DNA of 64,000 nucleotides from an uncultured Collinsella sp. (GTDB taxonomy: Bacteria > Actinomycetota > Coriobacteriia > Coriobacteriales > Coriobacteriaceae). The stretch lies in NCBI GenBank assembly GCA_900550195.1, contig URRB01000002.1, positions 124,001 through 188,000 of the forward strand, in the 5' to 3' direction. Position numbers and translations under genes: made by a program. This document shows, piece by piece, positions 9,166-19,196 of this stretch (position 1 is its first letter; every line of letters begins with the position of its first letter). A model generated the notes under the pieces. That model had not been told where the DNA came from. It saw nothing but the letters and a program-made list of their open reading frames with translations, and did no database searches.

Positions 9166-9240
9166 TGGCTCCCCGGGTAGGACTCGAACCTACAACAGCG
9201 CGGTTAACAGCCGCGTGCTCTACCATTGAGCTACCGAGGA
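9166..9240 (-). tRNA. tRNA-Asn (anticodon GTT)
   Basis: A complete 75-base cloverleaf. The acceptor stem TCCTCGG pairs with CCGGGGA, the discriminator is G, and CCA is encoded in the DNA. The D arm (GCTC..GAGC), the anticodon loop CTGTTAA with anticodon GTT, and the T arm with GTTCGAGTC are all present. A terminator follows directly. Confidence 0.97.
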
Positions 9241-9329
9241 ATAGGTGCGTGCTCTCAAGCAACGAAGTTTATTATACGGACGAATCAGCTCAGGGCAAGA
9301 ACTTTTTTAAGAAATTTTCCGACCCAGTC

Positions 9330-9375
9330 ATTGGGGACGTTCTTAAACGACCAGTCATTCAAGAACGTCCCCAAT
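9330..9375. repeat. 15-base perfect inverted repeat, REP-like
   Basis: Two perfect 15-base arms (attggggacgttctt at 9330-9344 and its reverse complement at 9361-9375) flank a 16-base spacer. A nine-base direct repeat, ccagtcatt, overlaps both arms (9324-9332 and 9351-9359). There is no adjacent T-run, so a terminator is unlikely; the form fits a dispersed palindromic (REP or MITE-like) element between rpoD and the tRNA. Confidence 0.6.
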
Positions 9376-9388
9376 GTCTACATGAAAT

Positions 9389-9416
9389 CGCCCCCAAGCG
9401 GATGTGCTTGAGGGCG
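9389..9416 (-). terminator. Intrinsic terminator after rpoD
   Basis: On the minus strand, GCCCTCAAGC pairs with GCTTGGGGGC around a six-base loop and is followed by GATTT. It lies 13 bases past the rpoD stop and is the likely end of the rimP-to-rpoD series. The T-run is short, so termination may be incomplete. Confidence 0.65.
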
Positions 9417-9428
9417 CCTCTTGCTTGA

Positions 9429-10778
<1,350 letters not shown>

Positions 10779-10888
10779 AGATTCTCCCTTCATAGTCCAC
10801 AGGACTCAATACTTTAGCACACACATTGATGTCTATACCCAAAAAGAGGACTGGATATAGGCGAGAATACGCTGGTTGACCACAACAT

Positions 10889-12988
10889 CTAGGCCTGTTC
10901 GGTTCCTGCGGTCTCCAAACCAATCAAACGGAACGGGTCCGCCACGCCGCCGATCGACTTTTGCAGCTCGCGTTGACGCTGCGAGTCCTGCGCGGCCTGC
11001 ACGGTCAGTGCACGACGGGCCTCATCATCGAGCGAACGGTCCTGGCGCAGCTTGGCCTGTGCGGCGCGCATGCGACGCTTGATGGTGTAGAGCTCGAGCG
11101 TATCGAGCATAAACACGATGTTCGTCTCGGTGGGGTGCCTGCTCGTCGCCGAGATGCGCCCGGCACTCACAAGCGTTGCCGCATCGGGACACACTGAGCG
11201 CGCCGCATCCATGCAGGCTGCAGGATCGGTTCCCGGCGGCGTTGCCAGAACAGCCCATGCGATGGACTCGTGACGTGGGTCAACCCACTCGATGGAGCAG
11301 ATGCGGTCGGCATACGTGCGGAACAGGTCGGGGTAGCTCGTGAGCATGGTCAGCAGCTCGCGCTCCCCTGCCAAGGACTTGCGCTCTAGATCGGTAAGAA
11401 CCATAGGGGCCGAGGCGTCTGTCGGGGCACCGGCGGGCGCAGCGCCCATACCATCAGGCACATCGATCGGCGGAAGATCGTCGACGACCTCCACGGGCGC
11501 GGCACCGTAGGCATCGAGCGGGACGTAGTCGTAGGGCTCTTCTTCGACCGGCGCGGACACCGGCGGCGTAGCGCCCGATGCCCAAGCACCGCGACCGGCA
11601 TCGCAAGAACCCGACGTCCGACCGCCCGCGCTACCGGACCGCTCAGCCTGTGCCCGCTGGCGCTCATAGTTCTGCTCACGACGTCGTTCCGCATCCTCGC
11701 GCTTGGCGACATCGCGAAACACACGGCCCGAGCTCGCACGCACGGTCTCCAGATCCAAACCCAACAGGTCGGCAATCTGGATAAAGTACGTGTCGATCAT
11801 ATAGCTGTTGCGCAACGGATAGATAAGCGTCAGCGCATCCTCCAGCGCCTTGGCGCGACCGCCCGGCGTGGTGATGTCGCTCGACTCCTGCAGCGAACGG
11901 TAAACAAAGTCCATAAGCGGCTCGGCAGCGTCGATGCGCGTCTGCAGTGCCTCGCCGCCATGCGCCGTGATGAACTCCATGGGATCGTTACCGTCGGGCA
12001 GCACCACGCAACGCAGATCCATAGAATCCTGCTCGATAAACTGAATCGCACGGCGAGCGGCCTTTTGGCCGGCGGCGTCACCATCGAACATGTACACGAT
12101 GCGCTTGGCAAAGCGGGTGAGCGTCTTGACGTGATGCTCCGTGAGGGCGGTGCCCAGCGTGGCGACAACGTTTTTAATCCCCGCCTCCCAGCAGGCGATG
12201 CAATCGGTATAACCCTCCACCACGATGGCGGTATCCTGCGCGACGATAAACTCCTTGGCCCAATTAAAACCGTAGAGGTTTCGCTTTTTATGGAACACAC
12301 TCGTCTCGGCGGTGTTGAGATACTTGGGTTGGCCGTCACCCATGATGCGACCGCCAAAGGCAATGTTGTGACCCTGCTCGTCAAAGATGGGGAACATTAC
12401 GCGGTCGTAGAAGCGGTCGGCAAGCTGCCCGCGCCCGCGGCTCACGGCAACGTTGGCGTCGATCATCTCCTGCGGGGTAAAACCCGCCTGGGACAGGTGC
12501 GACACCAGCGCGTTACGGCCCGGTGCAAAGCCCAGGCAGTAGCGGCGGCAGACGTCGCCGCCCATACCGCGGCTGGCAAAGTACTCGCGCGGACGGCTGT
12601 CCTTACCGCGCATAAGCATGGTGTGATAGAACTGGGCGGTTTCGGCACACAGGTCATAGATGCGGGCGCGCTTGGTGCCGCGCTCGCGATAGGCGCCGGT
12701 ATCGTGCAGCTCAATACCGGCACGGTCGGCCAGGTAGCGAATCGACTCGGGAAAGCTCAGGTTCTCGCGCTTCATGATGTAGGTGAAGACATCGCCGCCT
12801 TCGCCGCAGCCAAAGCAGTGCCAGACCTGCGTGGCGGGGATAATATGAAACGACGGGGTCTTTTCGCCATGGAAGGGGCAGCAACCCCAAAATTCATGGC
12901 CGCGGGGCTTGAGTTCAACCGTTTCCTGCACGATGGCGACTAGGTCGGACGCAGCGCGTACCTGGTCTTTTTCTTCATCGCTAATCAC
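10889..12988 (-). CDS. dnaG: DNA primase DnaG
   Basis: Makes RNA primers for DNA replication. The 699-residue protein has the N-terminal CHC2 zinc finger (C-P-F-H at 37-40 and C-F-G-C at 58-61), the TOPRIM catalytic core (AIVVEGYTDCIACWEAGIKNVVATLGTALT, with E and the later F-D-G-D-A-A-G), and a C-terminal helicase-interaction region. Between core and tail, near residues 430-510, there is a low-complexity Gly/Ser/Pro and acidic linker that is longer than in most DnaG proteins. It overlaps ribF by eight bases and is 110 bases upstream of rpoD. Confidence 0.96.
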   Translation of the reverse strand: MISDEEKDQVRAASDLVAIVQETVELKPRGHEFWGCCPFHGEKTPSFHIIPATQVWHCFGCGEGGDVFTYIMKRENLSFPESIRYLADRAGIELHDTGAYRERGTKRARIYDLCAETAQFYHTMLMRGKDSRPREYFASRGMGGDVCRRYCLGFAPGRNALVSHLSQAGFTPQEMIDANVAVSRGRGQLADRFYDRVMFPIFDEQGHNIAFGGRIMGDGQPKYLNTAETSVFHKKRNLYGFNWAKEFIVAQDTAIVVEGYTDCIACWEAGIKNVVATLGTALTEHHVKTLTRFAKRIVYMFDGDAAGQKAARRAIQFIEQDSMDLRCVVLPDGNDPMEFITAHGGEALQTRIDAAEPLMDFVYRSLQESSDITTPGGRAKALEDALTLIYPLRNSYMIDTYFIQIADLLGLDLETVRASSGRVFRDVAKREDAERRREQNYERQRAQAERSGSAGGRTSGSCDAGRGAWASGATPPVSAPVEEEPYDYVPLDAYGAAPVEVVDDLPPIDVPDGMGAAPAGAPTDASAPMVLTDLERKSLAGERELLTMLTSYPDLFRTYADRICSIEWVDPRHESIAWAVLATPPGTDPAACMDAARSVCPDAATLVSAGRISATSRHPTETNIVFMLDTLELYTIKRRMRAAQAKLRQDRSLDDEARRALTVQAAQDSQRQRELQKSIGGVADPFRLIGLETAGTEQA

Positions 12989-13988
12989 GGATGCTCACCC
13001 CCTGCTCGCCCAAGTTGTGACGAATATCTTCGATATTACCCTCGACGGTCGCGATCAACTCATCCAGCGAATCGAACACGCGCGACGGACGCAGCCAGCG
13101 CGTAAACGCCAGCGAAACGGAAGCGCCGTACAGGTCGCCCGTATAACCAATTAAATTAGCCTCGAGATGCGCCGAAGCGGCATCGTCGGCATACGTCGGC
13201 GGCAGTCCGACGTTCACGGCAGCGGGCCACGCGGTGTCATCGACCAGCACCAGACCCTCATACACGCCATCGGCAGGCACCTGAATACCGTCGGGAACCT
13301 GCAGGTTTGCCGTGGGAAAGCCCATGCCAGAACCCTTGTGACGGCCGCGAATAACACCGCCACGCACCATATACGGACGGCCGAGTAACTCAGCAGCCAG
13401 CTCCACATGGCCCTGTCCGAGCTCATGACGGATACGGGTGGCGCAAATGGCCTCACCGCCCTCGCAAAGCAAGTCGTGACCATACACGTCAACGCCGTGT
13501 TCGGCACCCCAGGCGCGCATCTCGGCAACACCAGATGCACCACCGCGACCCAGCCTAAAGTCGCTACCAACGCGAATCGAGCGAATGTCAACCAGACGCG
13601 ACACCAGCGAGAGAAAATCAACATGGTCGAGTACCGCAACCTCTGGCGTAAAGGGAACGGCCACCACCACATCGACCCCGGTCTGAGCCAAGGCATGCAG
13701 ACGGTCGGCCGTCGTCATCAATTTTTGAGCGGGCGAAGAGCTCACCACAACGTCCGGGTCGGGATCGAAGGTAACTACGACTGCCTTGCAGCCATGGGCA
13801 CGGGCATCACGGACAAGCGCTTCGATGAGTTCCTGGTGTCCACGGTGCACACCATCGAACACGCCGATGGCAATCGATGCAGCACCCAAGTGCTCGCACT
13901 CATCAAACGCATCGGCAGTGACGATGCGGGCCTCGTCCGACTCGCCCTCGAAAAAGATACGCGCGAGCTCACGAGCGGACAACATCAT
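12981..13988 (-). CDS. ribF: Bifunctional riboflavin kinase / FAD synthetase
   Basis: Converts riboflavin to FMN and then FAD. The N-terminal FAD synthetase domain has the nucleotidyltransferase motif G-V-F-D-G-V-H-R-G-H-Q near residues 42-52. The C-terminal riboflavin kinase domain has G-R-P-Y-M-V-R-G-G-V-I-R-G-R and the G-F-P-T-A-N-L motif that coordinates the phosphate and metal. 335 residues, near the family norm of about 310. It starts inside the truB stop (ATGA) and overlaps dnaG, so it sits in the middle of a translationally coupled series; truB-ribF is a widespread pair. Confidence 0.95.
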   Translation of the reverse strand: MMLSARELARIFFEGESDEARIVTADAFDECEHLGAASIAIGVFDGVHRGHQELIEALVRDARAHGCKAVVVTFDPDPDVVVSSSPAQKLMTTADRLHALAQTGVDVVVAVPFTPEVAVLDHVDFLSLVSRLVDIRSIRVGSDFRLGRGGASGVAEMRAWGAEHGVDVYGHDLLCEGGEAICATRIRHELGQGHVELAAELLGRPYMVRGGVIRGRHKGSGMGFPTANLQVPDGIQVPADGVYEGLVLVDDTAWPAAVNVGLPPTYADDAASAHLEANLIGYTGDLYGASVSLAFTRWLRPSRVFDSLDELIATVEGNIEDIRHNLGEQGVSIRD

Positions 13989-14917
13989 CGAACACCGCCG
14001 ATTGCCTGCGGAAACACGTGCTCCATGACAAAGCGGCCACTCTCAATGCGGGCAAGCGCCTTGAGTCCCCCATCGAGCACCAACGCAAAAGGCGCCTTCG
14101 CGGAATCGAAATCGACAAGCGTACGCTCAACGGGAATGCGTCGGCCGCAGAGCAGGTCGTCGGCAAGATTGTCCGGCAAGTCAACACGCGTGGCGCCCAG
14201 GGCCGCAATGGGATCCAGAGCAAAGCCAGCCGCGGACTCGGGAGAAAGCTCCTCGACCGCATGACAGGCGCCAATGGAAACAACACCGGAGGCCGTGCGG
14301 CGCAGCGCGGAAATGTGCGCGGCGCTCTCGCAGGCGCGGCCCAAGTCGCGAGCGAGCGCACGGATATAGGTGCCCTTGCTCACCGAGAACGCCACGGTCC
14401 ACACACACGTATCACCTTCGCCGCCCACGGCGATCAGGTCGGCGGCATAGACCTCGACGGGGCGCGGAGGTAGGTCCACCGCATTGCCCTCGCGAGCAGA
14501 CTTGTAGGCGCGAACGCCATTGACCGAGATAGCCGAAAACGCCGGCGGCACCTGCATCTGCGGACCCAGCATGGCGGCCAAGCGCTCACGAGCATAGGCA
14601 GGATCGCGGAGCTTGTTGGCAACAGTCACCGTGCGAACCGCCTCGCCCTCCGCATCATCGGTATTGGTCTCGGCGCCAAACGAGATGTCGGCGACATAGC
14701 TTTTGGTATCAAGGGTTAGCATGCCCAGCAGACGGGTGGCCTGGCCAACACCCACCACCATGACACCCGATGCCATGGGGTCGAGCGTGCCGGCATGGCC
14801 GACGCGCCGCTCATGGAGGGAGCGTCGGCATTGCGAAACCACGTCGTGGGACGTGCAGCCCACCGGCTTATCGACGGCGAGCAGCATATTCAGTTGAGAA
14901 GGCGTACGACGAGCCAT
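13985..14917 (-). CDS. truB: tRNA pseudouridine(55) synthase TruB
   Basis: Makes the universal pseudouridine at position 55 in the T loop of tRNA. The catalytic motif H-A-G-T-L-D-P-M-A-S-G is near residues 40-50, with the active-site aspartate, preceded by the characteristic V-D-K-P-V-G-C-T-S-H-D. A further conserved K-G-T-Y-I-R-A-L-A-R-D-L-G segment is near 184-196. 310 residues, normal. It lies between nrnA and ribF and shares four bases with ribF. Confidence 0.96.
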   Translation of the reverse strand: MARRTPSQLNMLLAVDKPVGCTSHDVVSQCRRSLHERRVGHAGTLDPMASGVMVVGVGQATRLLGMLTLDTKSYVADISFGAETNTDDAEGEAVRTVTVANKLRDPAYARERLAAMLGPQMQVPPAFSAISVNGVRAYKSAREGNAVDLPPRPVEVYAADLIAVGGEGDTCVWTVAFSVSKGTYIRALARDLGRACESAAHISALRRTASGVVSIGACHAVEELSPESAAGFALDPIAALGATRVDLPDNLADDLLCGRRIPVERTLVDFDSAKAPFALVLDGGLKALARIESGRFVMEHVFPQAIGGVR

Positions 14918-14932
14918 GTACCATCCAAAAAG

Positions 14933-15976
14933 TTAAAGCTCGACGGTCACCGAAGCGGGATCCTCCCCTACCAGTTCGGCCAGCATGGGAAGTGCCACGG
15001 TGAGCGTCTCGAGAATTGTTCCGTTGTTGGAAAAGCCGGCGGCGGCATGATGCCCGCCACCGCCAAAGTTGGCAGCAATCTCGGACACATCGAGGTCGCC
15101 CTTGGAGCGCAGGTTGCCACGCACCTTGGTATCGCCCTCAATGCCCTTTAAGAACATGCAAACCTCGACGCCCATCACCGAACGCACCACATCGACCAGG
15201 CCGTCGCACTCGTCCGAGGTGACACCGCAGGCCTCAAGGTCGCTCTGGTAGGCATAGCTATACGCCACGCGCCCATGCGCGACCGTCTTAATGCGACCCA
15301 TGACAATGGACTTGAGGTGCAAAAACTCAACGCGCATGCTCTGGTAGACCTCGAGCGCAACGCGCGCCGGATCGGCACCGTGCGCCACCAGGCGCGAGGC
15401 CGCATGGAACGCGGCGGCATCGGCGTTTTGGTACTGAAAACGGCCGGTATCGGTAACCAAGCCACACAGCAGACAGGTCGCAACGCCATCACGTGCGACA
15501 ATGCCGCAATTGTCCAAGAAACGGTCGATGATCATGGCGCAGGCCGCGGCATCGACGCGCCTCAGGCTCAGCTCGGCAAACTCCTCGCGCGCCGGATGAT
15601 GATCGAAGCACACCACATGCTTGGAGCGACGAAGCACCTCGGCGGAATTGCTGAGGCGCTCGACGACCGGCACGTCCACCGAGATGAACAGGTCGGGATT
15701 GCCGGTGTACGCAGATGCCGGCACCAGGCGATCGGAGCCTTCCATAAAGCGGTAGATGCGAGGAACCGGGTCATCGTCTGCCAGCAGCAGCGCAATGTCC
15801 TTGTTGGGGAAAAACTTCATGAGCGAAAGGCCCAGACCCAATACGGAGCCCAAGGCATCGCCATCGGGAGAAGTATGTCCCGAAATCGCAATGGAGGACG
15901 CACCCTCGATGAGCTCGAGGATGCGTCGCTGAATATCTGCAGACTCGCACGAGGCGAGGTCGGCGGAATTAGTCAT
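14933..15976 (-). CDS. nrnA: DHH/DHHA1 phosphoesterase, NrnA-like oligoribonuclease
   Basis: Phosphodiesterase of the DHH-DHHA1 family, expected to degrade nanoRNA and to remove phosphate from pAp. Metal-binding motifs of the DHH domain are visible: S-P-D-G-D-A-L-G-S near residues 38-46, the F-D-H-H-P motif near 124-128, and the C-terminal DHHA1 motif G-G-G-G-H-H-A-A-A near 308-316. 347 residues. It follows rbfA with an eight-base overlap and precedes truB by 15 bases, the usual rbfA-nrnA-truB order. Whether the substrate is nanoRNA, pAp or a cyclic dinucleotide-derived product cannot be settled from sequence alone. Confidence 0.9.
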   Translation of the reverse strand: MTNSADLASCESADIQRRILELIEGASSIAISGHTSPDGDALGSVLGLGLSLMKFFPNKDIALLLADDDPVPRIYRFMEGSDRLVPASAYTGNPDLFISVDVPVVERLSNSAEVLRRSKHVVCFDHHPAREEFAELSLRRVDAAACAMIIDRFLDNCGIVARDGVATCLLCGLVTDTGRFQYQNADAAAFHAASRLVAHGADPARVALEVYQSMRVEFLHLKSIVMGRIKTVAHGRVAYSYAYQSDLEACGVTSDECDGLVDVVRSVMGVEVCMFLKGIEGDTKVRGNLRSKGDLDVSEIAANFGGGGHHAAAGFSNNGTILETLTVALPMLAELVGEDPASVTVEL

Positions 15977-16379
15977 CTAAAGCTGCCTCCTGGGCGGCAT
16001 CCGCTATCGGATAGCCGTCCTCGTCCTTTTCGATCGCAAGCGTGGCGGGAACGTTTTCCAGCGCACGCGTGATGCGCTCGGCCTCATCGGTCGAGCGATC
16101 GATGCGAAAATCGAGCTCGGGCGTGACACGCCAATCGAGCGAGCGAGCCAACAGGCTGCGAATACGGCCCTTGGCACTTGCGAGCGCCTCCATGACCTCG
16201 TCGTAGCGGCTCGCATCGCACGACACGTACACACGCGCGAACGAACGGTCCACCGCGACCTCGACCGCGGTCAAAGTAACTAGGTCGAGACGCGGATCGG
16301 AAACCTCAAAGAGCAGGATATAACCAAGCTTCTCGCGAAGCTGCTCGCCCAGACGGCGGGTTGCCTGCGTTTGCTTCAT
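15969..16379 (-). CDS. rbfA: Ribosome-binding factor A
   Basis: Binds free 30S subunits and helps mature the 5' end of 16S rRNA. The 136-residue protein (start MKQTQATRR at 16379) has the usual single KH-like domain, with V-S-D-P-R-L and V-Y-V-S segments that match the family. The start is supported by an AGGGGG site eight bases upstream and by its position 11 bases after the infB stop; a much longer in-frame extension upstream only overlaps infB and is not real. It overlaps nrnA by eight bases. Confidence 0.94.
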   Translation of the reverse strand: MKQTQATRRLGEQLREKLGYILLFEVSDPRLDLVTLTAVEVAVDRSFARVYVSCDASRYDEVMEALASAKGRIRSLLARSLDWRVTPELDFRIDRSTDEAERITRALENVPATLAIEKDEDGYPIADAAQEAALDD

Positions 16380-16390
16380 AGCGCTACCCC

Positions 16391-19105
16391 CTACTCGGTA
16401 CGGGCAACCTGGTCGATGCGGTAACCCTCGATCTGGTCGCCGGGCTTGATGTCCTGGAAGTTCTCCAGGCCAATGCCGCCCTCGGAACCGCTCTTGAGGC
16501 TCTTGGCCTCGTCCTTGTAGTGGCGCATCGAGGCGATCTTGCCGTTGAAGACCACGATACCGTCGCGCACCAGGCGCACGGAATCGGTCGCGGCGATCTC
16601 GCCCTCTTCGACGCGGACACCGGCGGCGATACCGACTTTGGGCACCTTGAAAGTGTCCAGGACAGTCGCGGTACCCGTGGCGACCTCGACCTCGGTGGGC
16701 TTGAGCATGCCGATACGGGCGGCGTCGAGCTCCTCGAGGCACTTATAGATGACGTCGTAACAACGGATCTCGACGCCCTCGCGCTCGGCAGCGGAGCGGG
16801 CCTTACCGTCGGGACGGACGCCAAAGCCGATGATGATGGCGTTGGAGGCGTCGGCCAGGACGACGTCGGTCTCGTTGATGGCGCCAACGGCGGAGTGGAT
16901 CGTGTTGATGCGAACCTCGGACTGATCCATCTTGTCGAGCGAGTCCTGAAGGGCCTCGATGGAACCCTGGACGTCGGCCTTGATGATCAGGTTGAGCTCC
17001 TTGACCTCGGCGTCGGCGATGGTCTCGAAGAGGTTCTCGAGCGTGACGTGCTTGACGCGGCTCTGCTCCTCGATACGGGCCTTGAGCGAACGCTCGTCGG
17101 CCAAGGCGCGAGCCTCGCGCTCGTCCTCGAACACGCGGAACTCGTCACCGGCGTTGGGCACGGACTGCAGACCCAAAATCTCGACGGCGTCGGAGGGACC
17201 GGCCTCGGTGACGGCGCGACCCTTGGGGTCGAGCATGGCGCGGACGCGGCCGTAGGTAAGGCCAGCGACCAGCGTATCGCCCACGTGCAGGGTACCGCGG
17301 GTCACGAGCACGGTAGCGACCGAACCGCGGCCCTTGTCGAGCTTGGCCTCGAGGACGTTGCCGGAGGCAAAGGTGTCCGGGTTAGCCTTGAGCTCGAGCA
17401 CGTCGGCCTGGAGCAGCACGGTCTCCAGAAGATCGTCGATACCGATCTTCTGCTTGGCCGAGATGTTGACGAACATGTTCTGTCCGCCCCACTCCTCGGG
17501 GATGACGCCGTACTCGGTAAGCTCCTGACGCACACGGTCGGGGTTGGCGCCCGGCTTATCGATCTTGTTGACGGCGACGACGATGGGTACGCCGGCGGCC
17601 TTGGCGTGGTTGATCGACTCGACGGTCTGGGGCATGACGCCGTCGTCGGCGGCGACGATCAGGATGACGATGTCGGTCACCTTGGCGCCACGGGCACGCA
17701 TGGCCGTAAAGGTAGCGTGACCCGGGGTATCGATGAAGGTGATCTTGCGGTCGTTGATCATGACCTGCGAAGCGCCGATGGCCTGCGTAATGCCGCCCGC
17801 CTCGCCGGCAGCAACGCCGGTGTGACGGATGGCGTCGAGCAGCGACGTCTTGCCATGGTCGACGTGGCCCATGACGGTGACGACCGGGGCGCGCGGCTTA
17901 AGGTCGGCGGGATCGTCGTAGAACGAGAAGGTGTTCTCCTCCTCGGGGGTGATGATCTTGATCTGACGGCCCAGGTCGTCGGCAACGAGCTCGACGAGGT
18001 CGTCGGACATGGACTGCGTCATGGTGAGCGGCGTACCCAGCAGGAACAGGCGCTTGATGATGTCGTTGGCCGGAACGTCGAGCGCCTCGGCAAGCTCCTG
18101 GACGGTAACGCCCTGGGAGACCTTGATGGCGTCGAGGTCCTCGGGGTTCACGCCCTGGGCCAGCGCCTCCTCTATCTTGCGCTCCTCCTGAGCCTTGGCA
18201 GCCTCGCGCTCGCGCTTCTCCTTGCGCTTCTTGCGGCGACCGGTGGACTCGCGAGAGGCTTCCTCGACGGCGGCACGAGCCTCCTCGAGCACCTTCTCGC
18301 GGCTGTACTCCTCGGCCTCGCGAGCCATGCGGCTGTAGTGGTCCTCTTCGTTGTTGTGACCGCCCTTGCGCTTCTTGCCCTTGCCCTGCTTGTCGGGGTT
18401 GGGGAAGTCCATGCCGGCAGCGACGTTGTTGCTGGCGTTGGTGCGATGGCTGTGCGGACGGCTCTCGGAGGCGTTGCGCTCGGAGTTGTTGTCGGAAGCG
18501 TTGCGATCGTTACGACGGCCACCGCGGCGGTCGTTGTTGCCGCCACGACGGTTACCGCGCTCGGCGGCGCGCTCGGCCTTGGCCTTGTCCTCGGCGTCCT
18601 TCTTCTCCTTGAGCACGGTCTCCTGTGCGGCGATCTGGTCGAGCAGCGAACGGAAGCGCGAACCGGAGTCGGAAGCGGGAACGGCGCGGCGCTGGGCCTC
18701 GCGGGCAGCCTCCTCCTTCTCGCGGGCAAGGCGCTCCTGCTCGGCCTTCTTCTTGGCCTCGGCCTCGGCGCGGGCAGCCTCCTCGGCAGCCTGGGCTGCG
18801 GCAAACTGGCGACGTTCCTCCTCGCGGGCCTTCTCGGCGGCGATGCGCTCGCGCTCGGCCTCGGCGGCGCGTGCGGCCTCCTCCGCGGCAGCTGCCTGCT
18901 CCTCGGCCTGCTTGGCGGCCTCGACTTCCTGAGCGCGGGCCTCGATCACCGAGGCGAGCTGCTTGCGGACCATAGCGACATAGGCGTCCTCCAAGGTGGA
19001 GGAAGCGGACTTAGCGGGAATCTTCATATCGGCGAGATGACCCATCAGTTCCTTGGAGGTCATGCCGAACTCTTTGGCCAGGGTGGACACACGGACTTTT
19101 GCCAT
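16391..19105 (-). CDS. infB: Translation initiation factor IF-2
   Basis: GTPase that brings initiator tRNA to the 30S subunit. The 904-residue protein begins with an IF2N domain (VSTLAKEFGMTSKELMGHL), then a long Ala/Glu/Arg-rich coiled segment (about residues 60-300) with an Asn/Arg-rich patch. A second IF2N domain is followed by the G domain (GHVDHGKTSLLDAIR near 411, DTPGH, and NKID), and domains II to IV complete the protein. The extended N-terminus is typical of high-GC Gram-positives. It follows nusA by 91 bases; no ylxR or L7Ae-like gene stands between them, unlike many Gram-positive operons. Confidence 0.97.
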   Translation of the reverse strand: MAKVRVSTLAKEFGMTSKELMGHLADMKIPAKSASSTLEDAYVAMVRKQLASVIEARAQEVEAAKQAEEQAAAAEEAARAAEAERERIAAEKAREEERRQFAAAQAAEEAARAEAEAKKKAEQERLAREKEEAAREAQRRAVPASDSGSRFRSLLDQIAAQETVLKEKKDAEDKAKAERAAERGNRRGGNNDRRGGRRNDRNASDNNSERNASESRPHSHRTNASNNVAAGMDFPNPDKQGKGKKRKGGHNNEEDHYSRMAREAEEYSREKVLEEARAAVEEASRESTGRRKKRKEKREREAAKAQEERKIEEALAQGVNPEDLDAIKVSQGVTVQELAEALDVPANDIIKRLFLLGTPLTMTQSMSDDLVELVADDLGRQIKIITPEEENTFSFYDDPADLKPRAPVVTVMGHVDHGKTSLLDAIRHTGVAAGEAGGITQAIGASQVMINDRKITFIDTPGHATFTAMRARGAKVTDIVILIVAADDGVMPQTVESINHAKAAGVPIVVAVNKIDKPGANPDRVRQELTEYGVIPEEWGGQNMFVNISAKQKIGIDDLLETVLLQADVLELKANPDTFASGNVLEAKLDKGRGSVATVLVTRGTLHVGDTLVAGLTYGRVRAMLDPKGRAVTEAGPSDAVEILGLQSVPNAGDEFRVFEDEREARALADERSLKARIEEQSRVKHVTLENLFETIADAEVKELNLIIKADVQGSIEALQDSLDKMDQSEVRINTIHSAVGAINETDVVLADASNAIIIGFGVRPDGKARSAAEREGVEIRCYDVIYKCLEELDAARIGMLKPTEVEVATGTATVLDTFKVPKVGIAAGVRVEEGEIAATDSVRLVRDGIVVFNGKIASMRHYKDEAKSLKSGSEGGIGLENFQDIKPGDQIEGYRIDQVARTE

Positions 19106-19196
19106 ATGACTTCACCTACCCTTTCTGGCACCTTGGGTGCCTAGAGACTGAACGAGCGTGGGAGATGCGCCGGGACCCGCCCGACGCGACCGCGCG

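Noticed and set aside
16380..16742. N-terminal extension of rbfA
   Set aside because: Overlaps infB in another frame; the extension is Arg/Gly-rich shadow sequence and the true start has its own ribosome binding site.
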